Position numbers and translations under genes: made by a program
NCBI RefSeq assembly: GCF_024282095.1
Contig: NZ_JAMWZS010000010.1
Location: 1-64,000 of the forward strand
DNA from: Nitrosomonas sp.
Lineage (GTDB): Bacteria; Pseudomonadota; Gammaproteobacteria; Burkholderiales; Nitrosomonadaceae
Direction: 5' to 3'
DNA: 64,000 bases
Part shown: positions 48,278 to 56,916 of the stretch, piece after piece
Layout of the letters: each line of letters begins with the position of its first letter
Numbering within the stretch: position 1 is the first letter of the stretch
Notes under the pieces: model-generated
The model's database searches: none
What the model was told of the DNA's origin: nothing
Seen by the model: the letters and a program-made list of their open reading frames with translations, nothing else

Positions 48278-48829
48278 ATGAGGCAAGAAATAAAAATATG
48301 GGTTTCAGTCGCTATACTTTTCGTAGCACTTCATTCCGGCTTAGTCGCCGCTCATGGCAAAGTATCCTTGGAATCCGATGTTTGTGTGCGCAATGTATCT
48401 GGGAGCATGGTGCATTTGAGTACCTACCAGCCACAAAACGATCCGGAAGCCGAATATTGCACAGAAATCCCTAAAGAAGGTGAAACCCTGTGGGTTCTTG
48501 ATTTAGTTGATCAAGCATTACGCGACATGCCTGTGGGTATAAAAATAGTAAGAGGCAGTGGCAAAGCCTTAAGTGACACGGTGGCATCTTTGTATTCAAC
48601 GAATCACTCGGATGGCGTCATTAAAGGGGAATTCAATCTGGACGAAGGGCAATATACATTGCTCGTTACAGGAGAAGGCGTACCCCCTCTGCACTATGAG
48701 TATCCACTACGAGTACAAATGACTAATTATCAAGAAACTTTTTTTACTGCTGTACCCTACATCATTACACTACTGTTACTTGCTTTGTTTACCGATAAGT
48801 TACTGAAACGAAGACGGATGCAACAATAA
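48278..48829 (+). CDS. Secreted C-terminally anchored protein with paired-cysteine domain, next to amoC
   Basis: 183 residues. Signal peptide (to about AHG at 26), periplasmic domain with DVCVRNVSGSMVHLSTYQPQ, YCTEIPKEGETLWVLDLVDQ and RDMPVGIKIVRG, then a C-terminal membrane helix and basic tail (YIITLLLLALFTDKLLKRRR). Topology and position just after amoC recall AmoD/AmoE-type accessory proteins, but identity is not certain. A distant resemblance to the protein at 43313 is seen. AGGAGG lies 8 bases upstream of the ATG, an excellent ribosome site. Confidence 0.78.
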   Translation: MRQEIKIWVSVAILFVALHSGLVAAHGKVSLESDVCVRNVSGSMVHLSTYQPQNDPEAEYCTEIPKEGETLWVLDLVDQALRDMPVGIKIVRGSGKALSDTVASLYSTNHSDGVIKGEFNLDEGQYTLLVTGEGVPPLHYEYPLRVQMTNYQETFFTAVPYIITLLLLALFTDKLLKRRRMQQ

Positions 48830-49014
48830 TCATGCTCTTTACTATTCGCCATCCTGATGTCTTTATTTTGAGAGAGATTTAATAATCTCGCTTAGTAGGA
48901 AAACTATCTGCGTTGCTGCTACGGTGTTAAAAACAGGCTCAGAATGCTCATTTATTACGCATAAACTGCACTTTCTCACCTGTTTATGCCTGGTATCGAC
49001 TGCCTCGAAAACAT

Positions 49015-49027
49015 TTTTTCAACAGCC
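49015..49027 (-). repeat. Right copy of the inverted 13-bp repeat
   Basis: TTTTTCAACAGCC, the exact reverse complement of the copy at 48213-48225. The preceding ~130 bp (48928-49015) hold no gene and may be the rest of a decayed element. Confidence 0.5.
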
Positions 49028-49097
49028 TGTTAGCACGTTAGCGCTCCAGATAAAATTCGGTGACTTGCTATCTTCTGATAACAAGCCACCGAATAAA

Positions 49098-49645
49098 TTA
49101 TCTTGGCGGTGGTGACGGTGGATTGCCAGGTGGCGGTGGTGGAGGAACAAAACTTGCGGGTGGCGCTGAAGTTCTTCTCGCTACACCTCTATTACCCGAT
49201 GAATCATTAGTAATTCTGCCATCGACCGGGACACGATGCCCCTTGGCGTACATGCATTGAATATAGCTAAAATCGTAGCGTTGCTGACTGGCATATCCTG
49301 ACGTTGATGCGGCACTTGATCCAACCAGAGCCCCCCCATTAACAAACCTGTCCCAGCACCAATAGCGGCCCCATGCCCGCCTCCAATAGCCGCACCTGCA
49401 GCAGCACCAAGTCCTGCTCCGATAACCGCACTTTCTACACCGCTCGCCCGTGATGCTTGCCGAGGTGTATTGCCACCTACTTGTTCATAAGCATACTGCC
49501 GGCATTCATACTCGTCTGAACGAAATTGATCAAAGCTTTTGCCAGAACCAGGCAAGGTCATAACACTTGGACCTGATGGAATATGCACACACGCAGTTAA
49601 TAGGCCGGCAATTAGTAAAATCAAGAAATTTCTTATGACTAACAT
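49098..49645 (-). pseudogene. Glycine-zipper lipoprotein, frameshifted at a G7 tract
   Basis: Lipoprotein signal with LLTACVHIP at residue 19. A glycine-zipper segment (VIGAGLGAAAGAAIGGGHGA) follows. After GTGLLMGG the frame changes at a run of seven G (49331-49337). In the original frame the tail is LWLDQVPHQRQ..., which ends at 49181. In the shifted frame the family-typical SSAASTSGYASQQRYDF, then MYAKGHRVPVDGRI and a Pro-rich tail, run to 49098. Adding one G restores a 182-residue protein. It may be a real frameshift, a slippery site or a sequencing error. Confidence 0.75.
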
Positions 49646-49661
49646 GTTTTACCTCTTTGGA

Positions 49662-50102
49662 TTATTGTGCAGGCGGCTGAGGAGCAACCTGTAACCAACC
49701 GCCCGGGCAGCTTTTGACATACGGGTAATAGCCCTCAGGATTCTGGCAATAGTGCCAATAATTGACTTGTGGTTGGACCGGCCTAGGTTGCTCTTGTTGA
49801 ATGTAAACCGGCGGCGTTACAGGCACGACAACAGTTTGTGGGTAACTATAATACGGTCTGTAAAAGAATGGATCATAACCATAAGAACGGTAACCGTAAG
49901 AACCAGGGCCGTAGAAACCAGAACCATAAAAACCTGAGCCATAGAAGCCCGAACCATAAAAACCAGGATAATACCCGCCCACGCTAATACCTAAGTTTAA
50001 ATGACTATGTCTGTGACCATGCCCACCACGCGCCCACGCAGCATTACTTAAGGCCAGAGCAGATATAATTATTATCAAATACAACAACTTACGATTTATC
50101 AT
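49662..50102 (-). CDS. Secreted Gly/Tyr/Pro-rich repeat protein
   Basis: 146 residues from ATG 50102 (GGAG 5 bases upstream; frame open to 50177). Signal peptide with ALSNAAWARG, a His cluster (GGHGHRHSH), then three copies of GFYGSG and a PYYSYPQ/PVTPPVY Pro-rich tail ending with two Cys (HYCQNPEGYYP, SCPGG). Low-complexity; no function is known. Related YXYG-rich proteins are common in Nitrosomonas-type genomes. It lies 16 bp upstream of the glycine-zipper lipoprotein, probably one operon. Confidence 0.75.
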   Translation of the reverse strand: MINRKLLYLIIIISALALSNAAWARGGHGHRHSHLNLGISVGGYYPGFYGSGFYGSGFYGSGFYGPGSYGYRSYGYDPFFYRPYYSYPQTVVVPVTPPVYIQQEQPRPVQPQVNYWHYCQNPEGYYPYVKSCPGGWLQVAPQPPAQ

Positions 50103-50461
50103 ATCAACTCCATTTAGCGTTAGCCACGTAGTACAAACGTAATGAGGATTGGAATTAGTGGGTCTCAATCCACCCAATTAACATGATTTAAACTTCACCA
50201 CTTTTAAGATTGTATTGCTTGCAAGATGAATAAAAGCTGAACGCTACAAATTCTTGCCACTACTTGCAATGTAGCTATGCCATCAACAATAACAAGAAGA
50301 AGCTTGGTAAGAACTATAGGAAATAACATCACATTTTCTCAAGTCGAAAGTAGTAATAACCGTAAAAATTATAATTTTTATCAACGAATTTGCCATCACA
50401 TATTGAATGAAATGATATTTGAACATCGCAAAACCATTAGTACGACTATATGAGAAAATAA
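50103..50461. other. Gene-free stretch with an AT-rich palindrome
   Basis: No convincing frame in 359 bp between two divergent genes. A perfect 16-bp palindrome, AAAAATTATAATTTTT, lies at 50364-50379, and promoters for both directions must be here. Confidence 0.5.
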
Positions 50462-51499
50462 ATGGACGCACAGGATAAGGATTACAGTTATGCAAACAGT
50501 AGTAATGATAAGGCGACTCATAAAGAACAGGATCCTGCCATAGACAACTTACCGCAAGAGTCGTGGAAGACCTTAATCAAAAACGTGCTTTCGTGGATTA
50601 TCCTGATTTTGATCTTTCTGGCGATTTTTAGTCATTATAGACCTCTGCAACACCCTCATGCTCAACTGATAAACAATGCACTGGTTCCAATAGCCAAAAC
50701 CAACAATTGCGGATCACTACCACCCCACGGATCAGCTTATATGATTGACCCATCAGTAATGAGACGTACTGATGTGCTTTACTCCGGATTGGAAATTCAA
50801 AATAACTACAGTTACCCGATGGTGATAATATTATCGGATCCTGCAATAACCAAACGATTCCTGGCAGCATCCATCTTTTCTGGTAATACCATCCAGATCA
50901 GCGTACCGGTAGGTCAATATGGCATGCAAGTTTTAGTGGGATCGAACTGGTGTAACCTGGAAACGGGGTTTTCTGATGGCGCAAATATTTCAGTATCAGG
51001 TGGAATCTCAATCAATGCCGGTTCCACGACCCTGATGCAATTTAGCGGCTCAGGACTTGATCCCGTTCAATTAGCTCTTGCTTATAGCATCGTGCGGACC
51101 AGTCCTGAAGAAATTAAGCAGCCATCTGAAGTCATAAGCTTCGGCAAACTTGAGTTGCAACAAACACGCGACGGACATTATTTCAGCTCCGGAACTGTCA
51201 ACGGCTCCCCCGTCGTGTTCATGATCGACACTGGAGCAACCATCGTATCAATCTCATCAGAAATTGCATCACAAGCAGGCATAAAAAAATGCTCTCCTCG
51301 TCTTGTGTCGACTGCAAATGGTAAAGTAAGTGCCTGTGCTGCAACTGCTGCAGAAATCACCTTTGGTTCATTCAAGCTTACTAACGTTGACGTGAATATC
51401 ATGCCCGATATGCCCGGAAGTTCTTTGCTGGGGATGAATGTGTTACGCAATTTCCATATCGAGCAAATTGATAAGGTCATGCGAATTTCTTCGCACTAA
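50462..51499 (+). CDS. Membrane-anchored retropepsin-like aspartic protease
   Basis: 345 residues. One membrane helix at ~40-60 (VLSWIILILIFLAIFSHY). Residues ~85-215 form a separate beta-rich domain. The C-terminal ~115 residues are a clan AA retropepsin-like protease: VVFMIDTGATIVSISSEIAS with the DTGA active site, then GSSLLGMNVLRNFHIEQ, matching the TIGR02281 family. Only one Asp per chain, so it must act as a dimer. Its substrate is unknown. An IS481-type element begins 45 bp after the stop. Confidence 0.87.
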   Translation: MDAQDKDYSYANSSNDKATHKEQDPAIDNLPQESWKTLIKNVLSWIILILIFLAIFSHYRPLQHPHAQLINNALVPIAKTNNCGSLPPHGSAYMIDPSVMRRTDVLYSGLEIQNNYSYPMVIILSDPAITKRFLAASIFSGNTIQISVPVGQYGMQVLVGSNWCNLETGFSDGANISVSGGISINAGSTTLMQFSGSGLDPVQLALAYSIVRTSPEEIKQPSEVISFGKLELQQTRDGHYFSSGTVNGSPVVFMIDTGATIVSISSEIASQAGIKKCSPRLVSTANGKVSACAATAAEITFGSFKLTNVDVNIMPDMPGSSLLGMNVLRNFHIEQIDKVMRISSH

Positions 51500-51537
51500 T
51501 TTATATCATCGTTCTGTTATATCTCCCAATCTACGCT

Positions 51538-51544
51538 ATTAATG
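51538..51544 (+). repeat. Target-site duplication of the IS element (left copy)
   Basis: ATTAATG directly flanks the left terminal repeat and recurs at 52419-52425 on the right. A perfect 7-bp duplication shows a recent, intact insertion. Confidence 0.85.
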
Positions 51545-52418
51545 TGTAAGAATCACTAGCGTTGTTTACAGTATTTGGGAGAATACTGTAAATGAACATA
51601 CATAAACGCACCCGATTAACTTTATTGGATCGTCAGGAAATCTGGCGGCTATATCAAACCCGGCTATGGAAGGTAGCGCATTTGGCGGAGCGCTTCCACG
51701 TCAGCCGTCCAACGATTTATGACGTACTGAAACGCGCGAGACTCCAGGAATTTACTCCGCGTGACAGTACCAACCAGCGGTTTAAAACATTGCAGTACGG
51801 TCTCAAGCGCCTGGCCAAGGTCGAGCAGACCATCCAGGAACGTCTCAAGCGCGCTGCCAAGCGCTATAACAAATCTTACCCGGGCGAGCTTGTTCATTTC
51901 GATACCAAGCGACTCCCCTTATTGAAAGGGCAATCCGCCAATAAACCTCGCGAATATCTGTTTGTGGCCATTGATGACTTCTCCAGGGAGCTGTATGCCG
52001 ATATTTTTCCCGATAAAACTCAGCACAGCGCAGCTAGCTTTCTCATAAACACTGTTATTGCCCAATGTCCGTATCAGATCGACTGCGCTTATTCCGATAA
52101 CGGTACGGAATTTAAAGGGACTGACGGTCATGCTTTCGGCAAAGCTTGCAGGCAACACGGTATCGGCCAGAAGTTTACCCGCATCAATCGTCCCCAAACC
52201 AACGGTAAAGCCGAGAGAGTCATCCGCACCCTGATGGATATGTGGCACAGCCAGATTTCCTTTAAAGACTGCGCCGATCGGCGCATTCAGCTTTCCCGTT
52301 TCATTAACTTCTACAATACCGTAAAGCCCCATAAGAGTTTGAATAATGCAACCCCTTATGAAATACTCAACGCTTATTTTAATCAACCTCTCTGTAAACA
52401 ACCCTGAGATTTCTTACA
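51545..52418 (+). mobile_element. Intact IS481-type insertion sequence, 874 bp
   Basis: Bounded by imperfect 27-bp terminal inverted repeats (TGTAAGAA...GTTGTTTACAG; 21 of 27 identical; 51545-51571 and 52392-52418) and flanked by the 7-bp duplication ATTAATG. It carries a single transposase gene on the plus strand whose stop lies inside the right repeat. Confidence 0.9.
51592..52407 (+). CDS. IS481-family transposase
   Basis: 271 residues. N-terminal helix-turn-helix (LAERFHVSRPTIYDVLKRAR) and a DDE integrase core: HFDTKRLPL with the first Asp, YSDNGTEFKG with the second, and TNGKAERVIRTLMDMWHS with the catalytic Glu, then NFYNTVKPHKSLNNATPYE. Uninterrupted and complete, so probably active. 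It is the only gene in the element. Confidence 0.95.
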   Translation: MNIHKRTRLTLLDRQEIWRLYQTRLWKVAHLAERFHVSRPTIYDVLKRARLQEFTPRDSTNQRFKTLQYGLKRLAKVEQTIQERLKRAAKRYNKSYPGELVHFDTKRLPLLKGQSANKPREYLFVAIDDFSRELYADIFPDKTQHSAASFLINTVIAQCPYQIDCAYSDNGTEFKGTDGHAFGKACRQHGIGQKFTRINRPQTNGKAERVIRTLMDMWHSQISFKDCADRRIQLSRFINFYNTVKPHKSLNNATPYEILNAYFNQPLCKQP

Positions 52419-52585
52419 ATTAATGCGTTGCACCAACCACTTGCGGTATGCAAATATCAGATCAATTGCGCAACCAGAATTTCTTCTGTTAATTCCCAAT
52501 AATGCTGTATCAGTACATTTAGTCCGATCCAGAAACAAAAAAAGCCAAGCCGAGAATACGGTCAATTCCCATTAAATCCTGACGT

Positions 52586-52966
52586 TTAGTGGCCTTTCTT
52601 GTTTTTCTTATTTTTTTCGTCTTCCTCATCTTCTAATACTGGATCAGTCTCTTCGTCTTCGATATCAACTAACTCGCCATTTTTATCGACTGTTACCCAG
52701 ATTTTCTTGCCATCAGTTTTTTTGACTCGGGCTAAGTAAATAATAGTCTTATTTTTCTTTCCCTTATCAGTCATTAAGATGATATGCTCTTTCTTAACCT
52801 TCAAGATTTCCCCACCCTGTGTGTGCTCAGTGATTATCTGTTGAGCTTTGGGTGGTACCTCAGACCATTCAACTTTTCCTTCTTCTTTAGATTTAGAACC
52901 GGCGTAACTTGCCGTTGGCAGTGCCAAGGTTATCAATAAAAAAAGTGCGAGTACTTTAATATTCAT
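52586..52966 (-). CDS. Secreted PepSY-like small protein
   Basis: 126 residues from ATG 52966 (AGGA eight bases upstream). Signal peptide ALFLLITLALPTASYAG, then KVEWSEVPPKAQQIITEHTQ, which resembles a PepSY-like domain, and a C-terminal acidic/lysine tail (ETDPVLEDEEDEKNKKNKK). The function is unknown; PepSY-like domains often act as inhibitors or bind proteins in the periplasm. It lies 32 bp downstream of the UPF0178 gene. Confidence 0.7.
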   Translation of the reverse strand: MNIKVLALFLLITLALPTASYAGSKSKEEGKVEWSEVPPKAQQIITEHTQGGEILKVKKEHIILMTDKGKKNKTIIYLARVKKTDGKKIWVTVDKNGELVDIEDEETDPVLEDEEDEKNKKNKKGH

Positions 52967-52998
52967 TATCATTTTCCTATTAATTTGCATCGAAATAA

Positions 52999-53439
52999 TT
53001 AAATTAACATTAATTTATCCAGTTGACCAGCAAACATTTTACGATCATTCTGGCTCAACGTAGACAAACCGCCGGTATCTACTCCACTGGCACGCAGACT
53101 CTCCATAAAATCTCTCATACTCAGTCTCGCGCCAATATTTTCCTTAGTATATAACTCACCACGAGGACTCAGCACGCGACCTTGTTTTTTTATGACCTCG
53201 GCTGCCAGAGGAATATCACTGGTGATGACAAGATCCCCCGCGTCCATCCTTCTTATAATTTCGTTATCAACCACATCAAACCCGGGCTCCACCTGATACA
53301 TCCGAACAAACTGCGATGGCGGTATATAAATAGGGTGATTAGCAATCAGTATCAAATGTCGCTTGGTTCTTTCGGCAACTCTAAACAAAATTTCCTTGAT
53401 CACCACAGGGCATGCATCCGCATCAACCCAGATTTTCAT
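52999..53439 (-). CDS. UPF0178 (YaiI/YqxD) family protein
   Basis: 146 residues: [20 protein letters not shown], then [20 protein letters not shown] and [20 protein letters not shown], the family hallmarks. PIN-domain-like fold with acidic residues, so a nuclease role is often proposed, but none is shown. Cotranscribed region with pgsA upstream (30 bp gap). Confidence 0.9.
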   Translation of the reverse strand: MKIWVDADACPVVIKEILFRVAERTKRHLILIANHPIYIPPSQFVRMYQVEPGFDVVDNEIIRRMDAGDLVITSDIPLAAEVIKKQGRVLSPRGELYTKENIGARLSMRDFMESLRASGVDTGGLSTLSQNDRKMFAGQLDKLMLI

Positions 53440-53469
53440 TATTTATCACTTGAATTAAATATGTAATCA

Positions 53470-54054
53470 TCAGGAACTCTTGGTTTCATCCTTCAGCACT
53501 TGCGGCATGGCGGCTTTCAAATAATAGAACATAGACCAGAGCGTCAACACGGCAGCAATATAAATGAGCCAGGTACCGATTTCTTGCGCATTGAAATTCT
53601 CGCCGATATTTTCGTGATACAACAACAAAGGGATCGCGATCATTTGTGATGTGGTTTTGATTTTACCCAGGAATGATACTGCAACACTTTTTGATTGACC
53701 GATTTGCGCCATCCACTCGCGCAATGCTGACACCGTAATCTCGCGCCCAATGATGATTAAAGCGATCGGCGCATCCAGCCGCCCGAGGTATACCAAGACG
53801 ATCAACGCCGCAGAGACCATCAGTTTATCCGCTACCGGATCAAGAAATGCGCCAAATGCGGATGTCTGATTTAGAACGCGCGCCAGATAACCGTCCAACC
53901 AATCTGTAACGGCTGCGCCAGCAAAAATCAGGGTGGCAATTAAATTCTGATTGACGGGAGATAACCAGGAGTGCGGAAAATAAAAAATACCGACAAATAA
54001 CGGTATGGCAAGTATTCGCAACCATGTTAATAAATTAGGTAGATTGTAAGGCAT
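53470..54054 (-). CDS. pgsA: CDP-diacylglycerol-glycerol-3-phosphate 3-phosphatidyltransferase
   Basis: 194 residues. Commits CDP-diacylglycerol to phosphatidylglycerol synthesis in the inner membrane. The CDP-alcohol phosphotransferase motif is DWLDGYLARVLNQTSAFGAF, followed by LDPVADK, with the catalytic aspartates. About four or five membrane helices. It is downstream of uvrC on the same strand, a common pairing in proteobacteria. Confidence 0.94.
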   Translation of the reverse strand: MPYNLPNLLTWLRILAIPLFVGIFYFPHSWLSPVNQNLIATLIFAGAAVTDWLDGYLARVLNQTSAFGAFLDPVADKLMVSAALIVLVYLGRLDAPIALIIIGREITVSALREWMAQIGQSKSVAVSFLGKIKTTSQMIAIPLLLYHENIGENFNAQEIGTWLIYIAAVLTLWSMFYYLKAAMPQVLKDETKSS

Positions 54055-54159
54055 ATAATCGTAGCTAGAACTGAGTGATTAAAAGGGTATCCATTTAGAT
54101 AGGTGCTTAGGATTCGAAAAAATACAGAATTGTATAATCGACAATACAATAATTGATAT

Positions 54160-55977
54160 TTAATGTAATTCTTTATATATTTTCTCGGCTAGCTTCCGGC
54201 TTATTCCCTCTGTTTGTTGTAATTCCTCAATGCTTGCGGTCAGAACCCCTTTCAATCCGCCGAACCGGCCTAGCAGACGTTGCCTGCGTTTAGCGCCGAC
54301 ACCGCTGATATCTTCAAGGCTGGAACTGGTTCTGGCTTTACCACGCCTGCTGCGATGCCCCTGAATGGCAAAGCGGTGCGCTTCGTCACGGATCTGCTGT
54401 ATCAAGTGTAACGCAGCATGTTCACTCGGCAATTGTAACGGCTTTTCCAGTGCGGGAGAAATCAATTGCTCCAATCCAGGCTTGCGTTCTTCGCCTTTGG
54501 CCACACCCAGTAAATTGGCATCGGCAATACCGAGTTCCTGCAAGGCTTCCTGCGCTGCGGCAACTTGCCCTTTGCCGCCGTCGATCAGAATCAAGTCCGG
54601 CAATTGCCCTTCGCCACTCATCACCTTTTGATAGCGCCGGGAAAGTGCTTCCCGCATAGCAGCATAATCATCACCGGGCGTAATGCCTTCGATGTTATAG
54701 CGGCGGTACTCATTATTGCGCATGGCAAAATGATCATACACAACGCAAGATGCAACTGTCGCTTCACCCATGGTATGACTGATGTCGAAACATTCGATGC
54801 GATTCAAACCGGGCATCTGTAATTCCTGTTGCAATGCCAGCAGCCGCTTTTCCTGACTGGCTTGCCGACTCATCATTTGCTTGAGTGCCAATCGCGCATT
54901 TTCAGTCGCCATATCGAGCCATGCACGTTTCTCACCCACGGGATGTAATTGAATGGTAATTTTATGGCCGCATTGCTCGGTTAATAATTGCTGCAGCGTT
55001 TCCCCCTCGATTTTTTCACCCAGAATGATCAGCGGTGGCGCACTTCGATTCAAATAATGTTGCGCCAGGAATGCTTCAACCACATCGGCCGGGGTGTAAT
55101 CATCCGCATTTTGCGGAAAAAAACTCTTGTCCCCCAAATGCCGCCCTCCCCTGATCATTGCCAGGTTAACGCACACTTTTCCGGAACCATCCGGCATGAG
55201 TGCGCACGCAACGACATCGGCATCCAGCGCTTTCCCGCTATCGACAAACTGCTTCTCACGAATTCTGCGCAACGCTTGCGTTTGATCCCGCAATACCGCA
55301 GCCTGCTCATATTCCATCTGCGCTGCAGCCTGTTGCATCTTAGTGGCAATCACTTCCATGACTTCGGTCTGCTTACCTTGTAAAAACAATTCAGCGTTTT
55401 TGACATCCGTCTGATACGCCTGCTGGTTAATCTGACCAACGCAGGGACCACTACAGCGTTTGATTTGAAACAACAAACACGGGCGGGTACGGTTACTAAA
55501 AACGCTATCCTCGCAGGTACGCAGGCGGAATATTTTTTGCAAGAATTGTATGCTCTCGCGCACAATGCCGGCATTCGGATAAGGGCCAAAGTACTGATGC
55601 GTTTTATCCAGCACGCCACGATAAAACCCTAAGCGAGGAAAATCATGCCCGCTCAGAATCACGTAAGGATAGGATTTATCGTCCCTGAAAATGATGTTGT
55701 AGCGCGGCTTCAGGCTTTTGATTAAATTATTTTCAAGTAACAGCGCTTCGGCTTCAGAGCGGGTAACCGTCGTTTCAATACCGGTCACTTGCGAAATCAT
55801 CAGCTGTATTCTGGGACCCAGATTGCTTTTCTGAAAATAGGAAGAGACGCGTTTTTTGAGATTGATTGCCTTGCCGACATAGATCACTTCGCCTTTGGCG
55901 TTTATCATGCGATAAACGCCCGGCTGAAGCGGCAGATTGACGCAGAATTCCTTGGCGTTAAAGCCGGTACTCAACAA
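54160..55977 (-). CDS. uvrC: Excinuclease ABC subunit C
   Basis: 605 residues. Makes both incisions in nucleotide excision repair. GIY-YIG nuclease domain at the N-terminus (LPLQPGVYRMINAKGEVIYV, then GKAINLKKRVSSYF), a cysteine group near 150-170, UVR motif near 205-240, an RNase H-like endonuclease region (ECFDISHTMGEATVASCVVY and LILIDGGKGQV) and C-terminal tandem helix-hairpin-helix (DISGVGAKRRQRLLGRFGGL). Standard length and intact. pgsA lies downstream and a tautomerase upstream. Confidence 0.97.
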   Translation of the reverse strand: MLSTGFNAKEFCVNLPLQPGVYRMINAKGEVIYVGKAINLKKRVSSYFQKSNLGPRIQLMISQVTGIETTVTRSEAEALLLENNLIKSLKPRYNIIFRDDKSYPYVILSGHDFPRLGFYRGVLDKTHQYFGPYPNAGIVRESIQFLQKIFRLRTCEDSVFSNRTRPCLLFQIKRCSGPCVGQINQQAYQTDVKNAELFLQGKQTEVMEVIATKMQQAAAQMEYEQAAVLRDQTQALRRIREKQFVDSGKALDADVVACALMPDGSGKVCVNLAMIRGGRHLGDKSFFPQNADDYTPADVVEAFLAQHYLNRSAPPLIILGEKIEGETLQQLLTEQCGHKITIQLHPVGEKRAWLDMATENARLALKQMMSRQASQEKRLLALQQELQMPGLNRIECFDISHTMGEATVASCVVYDHFAMRNNEYRRYNIEGITPGDDYAAMREALSRRYQKVMSGEGQLPDLILIDGGKGQVAAAQEALQELGIADANLLGVAKGEERKPGLEQLISPALEKPLQLPSEHAALHLIQQIRDEAHRFAIQGHRSRRGKARTSSSLEDISGVGAKRRQRLLGRFGGLKGVLTASIEELQQTEGISRKLAEKIYKELH

Positions 55978-55982
55978 ATTGC

Positions 55983-56171
55983 TTAATCCTCCTTGCCGAG
56001 TAATTTTCCTGCAATCGCCCAGTTTTCGTCGGGAATCTCATCAAAACTGATATAGGTGTAGGATTTTGGTTTTTTAGCGATACGCTCCAACGTGTCGCAC
56101 AATTCTGTAGCAATTTGCTGTTTTTGTTCGCGTGTTAACGTTCCAGCCACACGGATATTGACATAAGGCAT
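55983..56171 (-). CDS. 4-oxalocrotonate tautomerase-family protein
   Basis: 62 residues (start ATG 56171, GGAG nine bases upstream). After Met removal, MPYVNIRVAG puts the catalytic Pro at position 1, as required in the family; the upstream in-frame ATG would bury it. LERIAKKPKSYTYISFDEIPDE and NWAIAGKLL follow. Its natural substrate is unknown. It is 5 bp upstream of uvrC. Confidence 0.88.
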   Translation of the reverse strand: MPYVNIRVAGTLTREQKQQIATELCDTLERIAKKPKSYTYISFDEIPDENWAIAGKLLGKED

Positions 56172-56207
56172 ATACATTTTCTCCTTTATTTTTTAGTTAC
56201 TGTCTTG

Positions 56208-56879
56208 TTATTTGATAGCAGCAGCGATTTCATCAAACACCTGCTCAAACATTTCCGTTGTGAGGCGTTTGGTTTGTGTATTGTAGCGGCTGCAATGGTA
56301 GCTGTCATAGAGTTTCAGACCATTTCCCAGCGGCAAATGATGCACCGCACCGTGACCGAACGGATAATCTTTCAATTTAAGCTGTAAACTCATCAATGTC
56401 GCCTGATGCGCAACCGTTCCCAATGCGAGTACTGCCATGCCATCATGCTGTACAAATTCGTTTATCTCTGCTGTCAGATAGTGATTACACTGCCTGATTT
56501 CTTGCGGCATGGGTTTGTTTTCCGGTGGCAAACACTTGACTGCATTGGTGATGCGACATCCCAACAATTGCAATCCGTCATCCGCTGCCACAGACTCCGG
56601 TCGGGTAGCAAAACCAAATTGATGCAATGTCCGGTACAGTAGAATTCCTGCATAATCACCGGTAAATGGCCGGCCTGTCCGATTGGCGCCGTGCATGCCG
56701 GGTGCCAGACCGATAATCAACAGCTTGGGATTGATATCACCAAAAGCACTGACTGGTCGCGCATGATAATCTGGATGCTTGGTTTTCACCGACTGCAAAA
56801 ATCCGGCCAAGCGTGGGCATTGCGTACAATCAAGTGTATTCAAATTGTCGCATTGCTGCGTTAAAGCATTATGGGGCAT
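56208..56879 (-). CDS. Family 5 uracil-DNA glycosylase (UDGb type)
   Basis: 223 residues. Motif A is LLIIGLAPGMHGANRTGRPF, then TGDYAGILLY, and motif B is SYHCSRYNTQTKRLT, the family 5 layout. Cysteines CTQCPRL near the N-terminus and C109, C117 and C132-region ones likely hold an iron-sulfur cluster. Family 5 enzymes remove uracil and some deaminated bases. It is antisense to the start of the tamA frame, so only the region before ATG 56917 overlaps. Confidence 0.88.
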   Translation of the reverse strand: MPHNALTQQCDNLNTLDCTQCPRLAGFLQSVKTKHPDYHARPVSAFGDINPKLLIIGLAPGMHGANRTGRPFTGDYAGILLYRTLHQFGFATRPESVAADDGLQLLGCRITNAVKCLPPENKPMPQEIRQCNHYLTAEINEFVQHDGMAVLALGTVAHQATLMSLQLKLKDYPFGHGAVHHLPLGNGLKLYDSYHCSRYNTQTKRLTTEMFEQVFDEIAAAIK

Positions 56880-56916
56880 TCGTAAAACTCAAGGTCATGG
56901 GTTATATTGCACGGTT

